DNA of 64,000 nt from Bacteroidales bacterium (GTDB lineage Bacteria > Bacteroidota > Bacteroidia > Bacteroidales > UBA932). Under the pieces are notes generated by a model that saw only the letters and a list, made by a program, of their open reading frames with translations, was not told the origin of the DNA and did no database searches. A program made the translations under genes and the position numbers. Positions 40,598 through 48,665 of this stretch are shown piece after piece (position 1 is the first letter of the stretch; each line of letters opens with the position of its first letter). The stretch spans positions 1 to 64,000 of the forward strand of contig JAFWPA010000009.1 in NCBI GenBank assembly GCA_017509685.1, written 5' to 3'.

Positions 40598-41959
40598 ATG
40601 GCAAGTGCAAAGACAAAGACCGTATGGTTCTGCAGCCACTGCGGCAACGAATATTCCAAGTGGATGGGCCGATGCCCCGCGTGCGGGGAGTGGAACACCA
40701 TGGTGGAGCAGGAGGTGGCAACCGGCAAGAAGGCCGGGACCATGAACGTCCCCGGCGCTTCCAGCAAGTCCATGCCGCTGAAGGAAGTGTCCACTACGCA
40801 GGAGGACCGTGTGTCGCTGGGTAGCGCCGAAGTAGACCGCCTGCTGGGCGGCGGCATCGTGAAAGGGTCCCTGGTGCTGATGGGCGGCGAGCCCGGTATC
40901 GGAAAAAGTACCCTTTCGTTGCAATTACCCCTGCACCGGCCGGAGCTGAAAACGCTGTATGTCACCGGTGAAGAGTCTGTGAAGCAGGTGAAGATGCGGG
41001 CCGACCGGCTGGGCGGTGACACCTCCAACTGCCTCATTTTCAGCGAGACGGATATGGGTGCCATCCTGGCCGAAGCCCAGGAGACCGCCCCGGACCTGAT
41101 GATTGTGGACTCCGTGCAAACCATGTACTGCCAGCAGGTGGATTCCACCGCCGGCAGCGTGAGTCAGATCAAGGAAGTGGCCGCACAGCTGCTGCGCTTT
41201 GCCAAGTCCAGCGGCATTCCTGTTATATTAATAGGTCATATCACGAAGGAAGGTACCATTGCCGGCCCCAAGATTCTGGAACATATTGTAGACGTGGTGC
41301 TGCAGTTTGAGGGAGAGAACCGTGGGGCGTATCGCGTATTAAGAAGCATCAAAAACCGCTTCGGCTCCACCAGCGAGCTGGCCGTGTTCGAAATGACCGG
41401 TACCGGGCTACGTGAGGTGGCCAACCCGTCCGAAATGCTCATTCCCATGCACCAGGAAGGGCTCAGCGGGACGGCCATATCGGCCATGCTGGACGGCAAC
41501 CGGCCGTTTCTTTTCGAGGTGCAGGCCCTGGTTTCCAGCGCCGTGTACGGCACCGCCCAGCGCAGTGCCACGGGCTTTGACGTACGTCGCCTAAATATGC
41601 TCCTGGCTGTGCTGGAACGCCGTGCCGGCTTCAAACTGGGCCAGAAGGATGTGTTCCTGAACATGGCCGGCGGCCTGCGCATTACAGACCCCGCCTGCGA
41701 CCTGGCAGTGATTGTGGCCGTGCTCTCCTCCAACTTCGACATGCCCATTCCGGCCGATGTATGCTTCGCCGGCGAAGTGGGCCTCTCCGGCGAAATCCGG
41801 CCCGTCTCGCAGGCCGCCCGCCGTGCGGTGGAAGCCGCCCGCGTGGGATTCAAGCGGATTTTCGTGAGTTCCTACACCCACTTCGACCAGAAGCCGCAGG
41901 GCATCGAGGTGGTGAAAGTAGCCGATATCCCGGCCCTGGTACGAGCCCTCTTCAAATAG
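40598..41959 (+). CDS. radA: DNA repair protein RadA
   Basis: 453 residues. The N-terminal zinc finger is CSHCGNEYSKWMGRCPACGEW, and the RecA-like core has Walker A GEPGIGKSTLS and Walker B LMIVDSVQTM. The RadA-specific KNRFGST motif is intact. A Lon-type C-terminal domain follows (DVFLNMAGGLRITDPACDLA, ADVCFAGEVGLSGEIRPV). RadA helps branch migration of recombination intermediates. Its stop abuts the stop of the converging fucosidase gene. Confidence 0.97.
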   Translation: MASAKTKTVWFCSHCGNEYSKWMGRCPACGEWNTMVEQEVATGKKAGTMNVPGASSKSMPLKEVSTTQEDRVSLGSAEVDRLLGGGIVKGSLVLMGGEPGIGKSTLSLQLPLHRPELKTLYVTGEESVKQVKMRADRLGGDTSNCLIFSETDMGAILAEAQETAPDLMIVDSVQTMYCQQVDSTAGSVSQIKEVAAQLLRFAKSSGIPVILIGHITKEGTIAGPKILEHIVDVVLQFEGENRGAYRVLRSIKNRFGSTSELAVFEMTGTGLREVANPSEMLIPMHQEGLSGTAISAMLDGNRPFLFEVQALVSSAVYGTAQRSATGFDVRRLNMLLAVLERRAGFKLGQKDVFLNMAGGLRITDPACDLAVIVAVLSSNFDMPIPADVCFAGEVGLSGEIRPVSQAARRAVEAARVGFKRIFVSSYTHFDQKPQGIEVVKVADIPALVRALFK

Positions 41960-43249
41960 TTAAAAGATTTTCACCCCAGAGAGAATGGGGGTGGCCTTGG
42001 CGTCCGTCACGGTGATACGGATGCGGCGGGCTGTAGTCTCCGGAACACGGAGGATGCGCTTGTAGCCCACGGTGGTGCCTTGGGCGATTTCCTTCCACCC
42101 GCCGTCGGTATCGGCCTCTATCTTGAACGAACGGATGCGCTGACCCAGGCGGATGTCTTCCTGCAGCACCACCATACTGAACGGGCTTTTCACTTTGGCC
42201 GTCCATGTGTTTTGCCGATGGGAAATGCGGCCGGCCAGATTGCGGGCGAAAACACTGTCCCGGCAGGCGCGGAATTCCATCAGGCGGAGGGAATCGGCCG
42301 TGGGAATCTTGCCGCGGGTATCAGCCGGAACATTCAGCAGGAGGACGGCGTTGCGGCCTACGCTGGCCAGGTAGATATCCATGAGTTCTTCCACGCTCTT
42401 GATTTGGTTGTCCTCGCTGCTGCGCCAGAACCAGCCCGGGCGGATGGAGACATCGGCCTCGGCGGGAATCCACGCCGTGCCGTCCTCGTCGCCTTCCGTG
42501 AGGGATTTCGTGGGAGGGGCGCCGAGGCCCGGCGTGTATCCATCGGCATTCAAGGTGCTCCAGTTGGTCTCGCCGGCGTGGCCGTTCTCGTTACCTACCC
42601 ATCGGCAGCCCGGACCCACGTCGCTGAACTGGATAGCGTCTGGCTGCAGGGATGCCACCGTGCTGTGGAAGAGGGGCCAGTCGTATTCCTGCCGCTTGCC
42701 GGTGGGGCCTTCGCCGCAGGCACCGTCGAACCAGTGCTCGAAGATGGGGCCATAAGTGCCATTGTGGACGCTCTGGAGGGTTTCCACGTACTTTTGATTG
42801 TATTCCGGCGTGCCGTACGTGGGGTCGTTGCGGTCCCAGGGGGAGATATACACGCCAAACTTGAGACCCTCTTCCCGGCAGGCATCCGAGAGCTCCTTAA
42901 GCACGTCCACATCCTTTACGCAGTGCTGGCTGGCAGGATTGGGCCAGAGGCAGAAGCCGTCGTGATGCTTGGCGGTAACGATGATGCCTTTCATCCCGGC
43001 CGCCTTAGCCGTACGCGCCCACTGCCGGCAGTCCAGTTCCGTGGGCCGGAAGAGGTCCTCGGGCTCCAGGCCCGTCCCCCATTCCAGCCCGCTGAATGTA
43101 TTGGGGCCGAAATGCACGAACATATTCATCTCCATCTGCTGCCATTCCATCTGCGCCGGCGTAGGCACAGGCCCATAAGGCTCCGCCTGCCGGGAGCAGG
43201 CGACGGCGACGGACAGGCAAGTAGCCAACAGTATTCGGGTGTTCATCAT
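41960..43249 (-). CDS. Alpha-L-fucosidase, GH29, lipoprotein
   Basis: 429 or 430 residues, starting at one of two adjacent ATGs (43249 or 43246), with lipoprotein signal ILLATCLSVAVAC. GH29 landmarks are MFVHFGPNTFSGLEWG, KGIIVTAKHHDGFCLWP, VYISPWDRNDPTYG, and the nucleophile Asp in EHWFDGACGEG. The C-terminal part is a beta-sandwich (SFKIEADTDGGWKEIAQG). It removes alpha-linked fucose from glycans such as host mucin or plant xyloglucan. It shares a divergent promoter region with the small gene at 43326. Confidence 0.9.
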   Translation of the reverse strand: MMNTRILLATCLSVAVACSRQAEPYGPVPTPAQMEWQQMEMNMFVHFGPNTFSGLEWGTGLEPEDLFRPTELDCRQWARTAKAAGMKGIIVTAKHHDGFCLWPNPASQHCVKDVDVLKELSDACREEGLKFGVYISPWDRNDPTYGTPEYNQKYVETLQSVHNGTYGPIFEHWFDGACGEGPTGKRQEYDWPLFHSTVASLQPDAIQFSDVGPGCRWVGNENGHAGETNWSTLNADGYTPGLGAPPTKSLTEGDEDGTAWIPAEADVSIRPGWFWRSSEDNQIKSVEELMDIYLASVGRNAVLLLNVPADTRGKIPTADSLRLMEFRACRDSVFARNLAGRISHRQNTWTAKVKSPFSMVVLQEDIRLGQRIRSFKIEADTDGGWKEIAQGTTVGYKRILRVPETTARRIRITVTDAKATPILSGVKIF

Positions 43250-43254
43250 TGTCA

Positions 43255-43262
43255 CAAAGATA
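43255..43262 (-). promoter_or_regulatory. -7 element of the fucosidase gene
   Basis: TATCTTTG on the minus strand, ending five bases before the ATG at 43249. Confidence 0.6.
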
Positions 43263-43295
43263 ACATCCCCGTGCAAGAAATCATAGATTTTTTTG

Positions 43296-43303
43296 TATCT
43301 TTG
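43296..43303 (+). promoter_or_regulatory. -7 element of the 96-residue protein gene
   Basis: TATCTTTG, 22 nt upstream of the ATG at 43326 and 33 nt from the diverging fucosidase box. Confidence 0.6.
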
Positions 43304-43325
43304 CACCGATTTAATTCTTTAGGAC

Positions 43326-43616
43326 ATGAACTTAAGAGACATCAAGAAAGACATCCAGTATGTGATTGGCGCATTCATCGACGACTGCACCCTGTTCCTG
43401 AACATGAACCCCGACAGCAAGAACGCCGACGATATTACCGGCCTCATCGATAAAGCCGTGGATCTGTACAACGACCTGCGGGACAAAGTAGTGAAGAGCG
43501 CCGGCGCAGAGAACCCCAAGCTGTGCTTCGACAGCATCCGCAAGGAACTGCTGGAAAAGACCGACGCCCTGTACGACGAACTGAGCGCCGCCGTAAAGAA
43601 AGGTTTGGGCAAATAA
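43326..43616 (+). CDS. Small helical cytoplasmic protein
   Basis: 96 residues without signal peptide. Almost entirely helical (LRDIKKDIQYVIGAFIDDCTL, DITGLIDKAVDLYNDLRDKVV, LEKTDALYDELSAAVKKGLGK). Proteins like it are found throughout Bacteroidales, without known function. It is a single-gene unit with its own -7 box and a strong terminator. Confidence 0.75.
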   Translation: MNLRDIKKDIQYVIGAFIDDCTLFLNMNPDSKNADDITGLIDKAVDLYNDLRDKVVKSAGAENPKLCFDSIRKELLEKTDALYDELSAAVKKGLGK

Positions 43617-43657
43617 TTTTGCACAGCACCTAATTTCCTCACTGTCAGGATATTATA

Positions 43658-43713
43658 AAATTCTCTTTAGGCTGTTTGGCCTAAAGAGAATTTCTTTTTA
43701 CACTGATAATCAG
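43658..43713. terminator. Bidirectional terminator and CTGATTATCAG element, copy 2
   Basis: A perfect 15-bp stem, aaattctctttaggc (43658-43672) with gcctaaagagaattt (43679-43693), loop tgtttg. T-rich tracts follow on both strands (TTTCTTTTTA on plus, TTTTATAATAT on minus). The near-palindrome ctgataatcag follows at 43703-43713. The whole is an inverted relative of the element at 35074-35126. Confidence 0.8.
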
Positions 43714-43717
43714 CGAG

Positions 43718-44206
43718 TTACGGCTCGAGTGGGCGGAGGATGAGGGCCGAAGCCCACACTTCGCAGCCTTCGCATCGGCCTACGAAGCCCAGGCGTTCGG
43801 TGGTGGTGGCTTTGACGGACACGCGGTCTTCCGTCACTCCCAGTATGGGAGCCAGCGTGGAGCGCATGGTGGCGATGTGCGGCGCCAGCTTGGGCTTTTG
43901 CAGGGCGATGGTGATGTCTACGTTGCCCACTTGATAGCCCTGCTGCCGGACCAGGTCCACAACCTTGGCCAAAAGCAGTTTGGAGTCCACGCCTTTCCAT
44001 TCGTCGGAGGTGTCCGGGAACAAGTGGCCGATATCTCCCAGCGCCAGGCACCCCAGCAGGGCGTCGCAAAGAGCGTGGATGGCTACATCGCCGTCCGAGT
44101 GTGCTACAAAGCCGGTTTCCGAAGGAATCTGCACGCCGCCCAGCCACATGGGCAGGCCGGGAGCGATGGCGTGTACGTCGTATCCGTTACCAATTCTGAT
44201 ATCCAT
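43718..44206 (-). CDS. ispF: 2-C-methyl-D-erythritol 2,4-cyclodiphosphate synthase
   Basis: 162 residues, the normal length. Metal and substrate motifs are complete: GNGYDVHAI, AHSDGDVAIHALCDALLG, DIGHLFPDT and SVKATTTERLGFVG. It forms the cyclic diphosphate of the MEP isoprenoid pathway. It is the last gene of the mutL operon, three bases after tsaC. Confidence 0.97.
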   Translation of the reverse strand: MDIRIGNGYDVHAIAPGLPMWLGGVQIPSETGFVAHSDGDVAIHALCDALLGCLALGDIGHLFPDTSDEWKGVDSKLLLAKVVDLVRQQGYQVGNVDITIALQKPKLAPHIATMRSTLAPILGVTEDRVSVKATTTERLGFVGRCEGCEVWASALILRPLEP

Positions 44207-44209
44207 AGC

Positions 44210-44812
44210 TTACTTCCTTATGATTTCTATCTCGCCCTTGAGGCCCACTTTGAGGATTTGGGAGGCTTTGCCGGTGGAGGCTACGTCCACGGACGGGGGT
44301 ACTACAAAGTCTACGGCGTCCTTGATCTCCTGCGGGATGTCGCTGAAGCGCTGGGGCGTGGGTTCGCCGGAAATGTTGGCCGATGTGCTCACGATGGGCC
44401 GGCCCAGCTTGTAAACCAGCTGCTTGCACCATTCCATCAGTGGGATGCGAATGCCCACAGAGCCGTCGGCGGCCACGGTATTGTGCGCCAGGTGCCAGCG
44501 GTCGCCGGAAGCGCCCGGCTCACAAGCAATAGCGCCGGGATAGATAATGGTCATAGGCGCATCGTTCACTTCCACCAAATCCACGGCGATGGAGGGAATC
44601 TCCTTCACATACTTGGCCACCATGTCCAGGTCACTGGCCAGGAGCACCAGGGATTTGGCATCGGAGCGCTGTTTGATTTCGAAAATACGCGCCACGGCAG
44701 CAGGGTTGGTGGCATCGCAGCCCAGGCCCCAGACGGTGTCCGTGGGGTATAGGATGGTGCCGCCGTCGCGCAGCGTCTGGAGGGCATTATTGAGAATCTC
44801 TTCCGGTTTCAT
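44210..44812 (-). CDS. tsaC: Threonylcarbamoyl-AMP synthase
   Basis: 200 residues of the YrdC/Sua5 fold: GGTILYPTDTVWGLGCDATN, DLVEVNDAPMTIIYPG, SVGIRIPLMEWCKQLV and VSTSANISGEPTP. It makes threonylcarbamoyl-AMP for the t6A modification at position 37 of ANN-decoding tRNAs. The Sua5 C-terminal domain is absent. Its start overlaps the end of the gene before it by 26 bases. Confidence 0.95.
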   Translation of the reverse strand: MKPEEILNNALQTLRDGGTILYPTDTVWGLGCDATNPAAVARIFEIKQRSDAKSLVLLASDLDMVAKYVKEIPSIAVDLVEVNDAPMTIIYPGAIACEPGASGDRWHLAHNTVAADGSVGIRIPLMEWCKQLVYKLGRPIVSTSANISGEPTPQRFSDIPQEIKDAVDFVVPPSVDVASTGKASQILKVGLKGEIEIIRK

Positions 44813-45860
44813 AGTAAGTGGCGATGATGGGATAATGGTCTGAATACTTTACCTTTTCCACCGCATAGGTAACGGCGTCCAGCTCCCGGGGATACAGGAT
44901 GTAGTCTATGCGCAGCAGGGGCCACAGGATGCTGTAAGTGGAGCCGAAGCCCTTACCGGCGCGCACGAAGCTGTCCTTGCGGCCGCGCAGGAGACGGAAA
45001 TAGGTATAGGACAGCGGGGTGTCGTTGAAGTCGCCCAGCACCAGCGAGCTCACCGGGGCGTTCACCACGTCCTTGAGCACGGCCGATACCTGTTTGGGAC
45101 GCTCGCCGATAGAGCGGCGCATCTTCTGCTCCGTTTCTTCCACCGCCCCGTCCTTCTTGATGAGGCCGGGGATGGAGATGTTGTAGCTTTCGAAATGGCA
45201 GTTATAGAGCCGCACCGTGGCGCTGTCCAGTTTGACATCGGTCCACAGGGCCATATTGGTGGAATGCTCGAAGTTGATTTTCCCGCGGTCGGTCACGCGC
45301 CGACGGCTCAGGGTAAGGTTGCCGAAGTGGCCGCTCTTGCCGTTGCGCACAAAAAAATCGGCCCGATAGCCGGGGAAATGCGCGGCCAGCCAGATGTCCG
45401 GGATGTGGCCGGAAGGCAGGAAGAATTCCTGCAGGCAGATGACATCGGCGTCCAGGCTGCGAAGATAGCGGCTCACGGAGTCGGCCAGTGCCAGGCGGTC
45501 CATTCCCTGCGGACCATGGGCGAAGAGGCCCACGTTGTAGGAGACTACCTTGAGGCTGGCTTCGCGCTCCGGCTCCCGCTGGGTGAAGCGGATGTATCGG
45601 CCCGCAAAAAAGAGAGAGGGCAGCAGCACAAGGGTAAGCAGCCCGCGCATGGAGGAGCGGCGGAAAAGCGCCCATACCCACAGCACCAATGTCAGGGGCA
45701 GTACCAACGGATACAGCAGGCCGAAAAGGGTGAAGAACCAGGCCTTGGCCGGGTCGATGATTACGGACAGGTAGGCCAGCACCAGCAGGGCCGCCGCCAC
45801 CAGGGAAACGGTGCCGAAGGAAAGCCGGGAGAGCCAGTGCCGTTTCTTCTCCTGGGCCAT
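44787..45860 (-). CDS. Endonuclease/exonuclease/phosphatase family membrane protein
   Basis: 357 residues. Three hydrophobic helices cover 15-85 (LVAAALLVLAYLSVII, AWFFTLFGLLYPLVLPLTLVL). The EEP domain follows with LKVVSYNVGLF, VICLQEFFLPSG, LVLGDFNDTPLSYTY and the final SDHYPIIATY His. The catalytic domain would face the periplasm or cytoplasm depending on topology. Its substrate (nucleic acid, lipid or nucleotide) cannot be told. It begins the base before the rhomboid stop. Confidence 0.85.
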   Translation of the reverse strand: MAQEKKRHWLSRLSFGTVSLVAAALLVLAYLSVIIDPAKAWFFTLFGLLYPLVLPLTLVLWVWALFRRSSMRGLLTLVLLPSLFFAGRYIRFTQREPEREASLKVVSYNVGLFAHGPQGMDRLALADSVSRYLRSLDADVICLQEFFLPSGHIPDIWLAAHFPGYRADFFVRNGKSGHFGNLTLSRRRVTDRGKINFEHSTNMALWTDVKLDSATVRLYNCHFESYNISIPGLIKKDGAVEETEQKMRRSIGERPKQVSAVLKDVVNAPVSSLVLGDFNDTPLSYTYFRLLRGRKDSFVRAGKGFGSTYSILWPLLRIDYILYPRELDAVTYAVEKVKYSDHYPIIATYYETGRDSQ

Positions 45861-46490
45861 TTAGCAGTACAGTTGGTTGTTTTTACGCCAGTAGCGGATG
45901 AGCAGCCAGCCGAAGAGCGCGCCGCCCAGATGGGCGAAATGGGCGATGCCCATGGCGGTACCGGTGATGCCGGTGACCAGTTCAATGCCGATAAAGATGA
46001 TCACCCACCACTTGGCATCCAGCGTAATGGGCGGGAAGATGAGGGTAAGCCGAGCCTGCGGATACAGCATGGCAAACGCCACCAGCACACCGTAGATGGC
46101 ACCGGAAGCGCCTACCATCGGCGTATAGAGGATTGCTGCGCCGCCGCCCATATAAGTGAGCTGGAGCCATTCCACGCCCGTGTGCAGGGCCGCCGCGCCC
46201 AGTCCCGTGATGAAATAGAAGATGAGGTACTTCTGGGTGCCCAGCGCCCTTTCCACCACCATACCGAACATCACCAGCGTGTACATATTGAAGAAAATAT
46301 GCCAGAAGCCGCCGTGCATGAACATATGGGTGAGAGGCTGCCACCAGTGGAAGTAGGGCGATGTGGGATAGAACATGGCGAATGTTCCCACCATAAAGTC
46401 TTCGTTGATAATCGTAGCCACGTACATAATGATGTTTACGTACAGGAGGTTACGGGTTACTACGGGTATGTTCTGAAGAGGATTGCTCAT
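45861..46490 (-). CDS. Rhomboid-family intramembrane serine protease
   Basis: 209 residues, six membrane helices. The active Ser lies in VGASGAIYGVLVAFA and the His in HFAHLGGALFGWLLI. The conserved WQPLTHMFMHGGFWHIFFNMY is also complete, so it should be an active protease. It cleaves membrane proteins within the bilayer. It sits between mutL and the EEP gene with gaps of 3 and 0 bases. Confidence 0.92.
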   Translation of the reverse strand: MSNPLQNIPVVTRNLLYVNIIMYVATIINEDFMVGTFAMFYPTSPYFHWWQPLTHMFMHGGFWHIFFNMYTLVMFGMVVERALGTQKYLIFYFITGLGAAALHTGVEWLQLTYMGGGAAILYTPMVGASGAIYGVLVAFAMLYPQARLTLIFPPITLDAKWWVIIFIGIELVTGITGTAMGIAHFAHLGGALFGWLLIRYWRKNNQLYC

Positions 46491-46493
46491 GGA

Positions 46494-48296
46494 CTAAAAT
46501 CGTTTTTCCAATTCGTCGGCCGGCACAATGGAAAGGATGCGCTTGCCGGCGGCGGTATATTCGGGGTTTTCACTTTGCAACAGGGTGTCCACCAGCCGCT
46601 GGGCTTCCAGCGGGGAGGTGAGTTTCGGGGCACCGGTGGCCCCAAGGACGGCGAATTTCTGCGCCAGGGACTGTTCCATCACGCCGGGCAGGGCGGCGCC
46701 CTGGTCATCGGCCAGGATCAGGAGGAGGTCGTTCACCAGGGTTTCGGCCTTGCCGGGTTCGGCCGAATAGCCCTCCGGTACGCCGTTCACCACCACGGTA
46801 TCCGTACCGAACGGGGTGATGTCGAAGCCCAGCTGCTTGAGCAGGGCGGCGTGCTCGTCAAAGGTGAGGCGGCCTTCCACGCCCACCGTCACCTGCACGG
46901 GGAAGAGGGCGGTCTGGGTGATGTGCCCCTGGGCCGTGAGTGCCTTGAGGAAGCGGTCGTAGAGCAGACGCTCCCGGGCGCGCCGTACGTGCACAATCAT
47001 CAGCCCCGACGCACTCTGCGTAAGGATGTACCGTCCCTGTACAATGAGCATCTGGGCCGATGGCAGGGTGCGTTCCTCGAAGAGGGCGCCGTAGTTCTGG
47101 GACTTCTCGATGTGCTGGGAATAGCCGCCCGGGGCACTCGCGGTCTGATGACCGGGAGCGCCGGAAGGGTCCGGCATGTCGTCGAAGGGATTATAGTACG
47201 GGTCAACCCCGGCGGTGGGGATGCTGGAGGGGGTGTATTCCTGGAAGCGGGTGCCCACCACGGGGATATCGGCCGATACGGGATTGTCGAAGTCGATGGC
47301 TCCGGCCACGTTGATGCGGCCCATGGCTTCCTTCACGGCGGCCAGGACGGTCTGGAACAGCAACTGGTCTTCCTCGAACTTGATCTCGGCCTTGGTGGGA
47401 TGGATGTTCACGTCCACGGTGGCGGGGTCCACGTCCAGATAGATGAAGTAGGACGGGGTGCTGCCTTCCGGAATCAGGTTTTCGTAGGCTTTCATCACAG
47501 CTTTGTGCAGGTAGGGACTGCGAAAGTAGCGGCCGTTCACAAAGAAGAACTGGTTGCCCAAGGTCTTGCGGGCGCTCTCCGGTTTGCCCACGTAGCCGCG
47601 GAGGGAGGCGATGACAGTGTCCGCCTCAATGTCCACGATATCCCCCACCACGGCGGGCCCCAGGAGGTCCTGGATGCGGAACTTGAAGCTTTGGGCGGGC
47701 TTCACCACGTGGATGTCCCGGCCGTTGTGGGTAAGGGTGAAGCCGATGTCCGGACGCGTGAGGGCCACGCGCTGGAATTCCTCCACCACATGCCTCAGTT
47801 CCACGTTGTCGCTCTTGAGGAATTTGCGTCGGGCGGGAATGTTGTAGAAGAGGTTGCGCACGGCAATGTTGGTGCCCACAGGGCAGGACACCTCCCGGGT
47901 GCCCTTGTGCTCACTGGCGGCCATTATCACTTCTACGCCGGCCTCTTCGCTGGCGATACGGGTTCTTAAGGTAACCTCGGCCACGGCGGCAATGGAAGCC
48001 AGGGCTTCTCCGCGGAAGCCAAAGGTGAGGATGTGGTGCAGGTCTTCGGCCGATGCCAGCTTGGAAGTGGCGTGACGCTCGAAGCACAGCACGGCGTCGT
48101 CGGGTGTCATCCCGGTGCCGTTGTCAATGACCTGGATGAGGGTGCGACCGGCATCCTGCACGACCACCTTGATGTCCGTGGCGCCGGCGTCCACGGCATT
48201 CTCCATCAGCTCTTTCACCACGGAAGCGGGGCGCTGGACCACCTCTCCCGCGGCAATCATGTCTGCAATATTCTTGGGCAGGATCCTCAGTTCCAT
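46494..48296 (-). CDS. mutL: DNA mismatch repair protein MutL
   Basis: 600 residues. The N-terminal GHKL ATPase is complete (IAAGEVVQRPASVVKELMEN, DNGTGM, RHATSKL, GFRGEALASI) and the transducer part has FFVNGRYF and DVDPATVDVNIHPTKAE. In the C-terminal dimerisation domain the place of the DQHxAHxR motif, seen in Bacteroidetes and other endonuclease-type MutLs, reads HVRRARER (after GLMIV). The metal-binding Asp, Gln and His are therefore lost. Either nicking is impaired or another protein supplies it. A sequencing error is unlikely because the frame is intact. Confidence 0.95.
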   Translation of the reverse strand: MELRILPKNIADMIAAGEVVQRPASVVKELMENAVDAGATDIKVVVQDAGRTLIQVIDNGTGMTPDDAVLCFERHATSKLASAEDLHHILTFGFRGEALASIAAVAEVTLRTRIASEEAGVEVIMAASEHKGTREVSCPVGTNIAVRNLFYNIPARRKFLKSDNVELRHVVEEFQRVALTRPDIGFTLTHNGRDIHVVKPAQSFKFRIQDLLGPAVVGDIVDIEADTVIASLRGYVGKPESARKTLGNQFFFVNGRYFRSPYLHKAVMKAYENLIPEGSTPSYFIYLDVDPATVDVNIHPTKAEIKFEEDQLLFQTVLAAVKEAMGRINVAGAIDFDNPVSADIPVVGTRFQEYTPSSIPTAGVDPYYNPFDDMPDPSGAPGHQTASAPGGYSQHIEKSQNYGALFEERTLPSAQMLIVQGRYILTQSASGLMIVHVRRARERLLYDRFLKALTAQGHITQTALFPVQVTVGVEGRLTFDEHAALLKQLGFDITPFGTDTVVVNGVPEGYSAEPGKAETLVNDLLLILADDQGAALPGVMEQSLAQKFAVLGATGAPKLTSPLEAQRLVDTLLQSENPEYTAAGKRILSIVPADELEKRF

Positions 48297-48607
48297 TACA
48301 GCAATTCAAAGAATTTGGCCATGAAGATGAGCACCGCCACGATGAGTATCAGCGTAACGATGGTGATGATGGTATGGGCCGTGTTCATGGAAGTACGGGT
48401 TTTCTGGTAGTTGCCGTTACGGAAAGCGCCCCGCAGGCTGCTGCCGGGCACATACTCTCCGTTTTCACGGGCTTTTTCGTTGCTGCCGTCCACGTCTCCG
48501 AACATCTGGCGCCGCTGCTCCTCTTCGGGATCATAATAGCGGGGCTTGTAATTGAAAACGCGGTGCGGCTGGTTGCCGAAAAACCCAAAATTGAACAGAC
48601 TGGCCAT
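48296..48607 (-). CDS. Small membrane protein upstream of mutL
   Basis: 103 residues. The start resembles the phylum's FGFFGNQPHRVFNYKPRYYDPEEEQRR family (short conserved aromatic/basic motif), and the single membrane helix is at the C-terminal end (IITIVTLILIVAVLIFMAKFF). Its stop and the mutL start overlap as TAATG. Function unknown. Confidence 0.75.
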   Translation of the reverse strand: MASLFNFGFFGNQPHRVFNYKPRYYDPEEEQRRQMFGDVDGSNEKARENGEYVPGSSLRGAFRNGNYQKTRTSMNTAHTIITIVTLILIVAVLIFMAKFFELL

Positions 48608-48627
48608 GGTACTTTCTTCTTGAACTA

Positions 48628-48635
48628 CAAAAGTA
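48628..48635 (-). promoter_or_regulatory. -7 element of the mutL operon
   Basis: TACTTTTG on the minus strand, 20 nt before the ATG at 48607. Confidence 0.55.
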
Positions 48636-48665
48636 CCAAAAAAAGCCGTATTTCACAAAACCCTC

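Noticed and set aside
13075..43249. A standard polysaccharide utilisation locus around the GH5, GH18, GH28 and GH29 genes
   Set aside because: No SusC/SusD pair is present and the enzymes are scattered on both strands among unrelated genes.
45195..47969. A 924-codon open frame on the plus strand opposite mutL, rhomboid and the EEP gene
   Set aside because: It is antisense to three clear genes, has no domain, and is a by-product of high GC and codon bias in the real frame.
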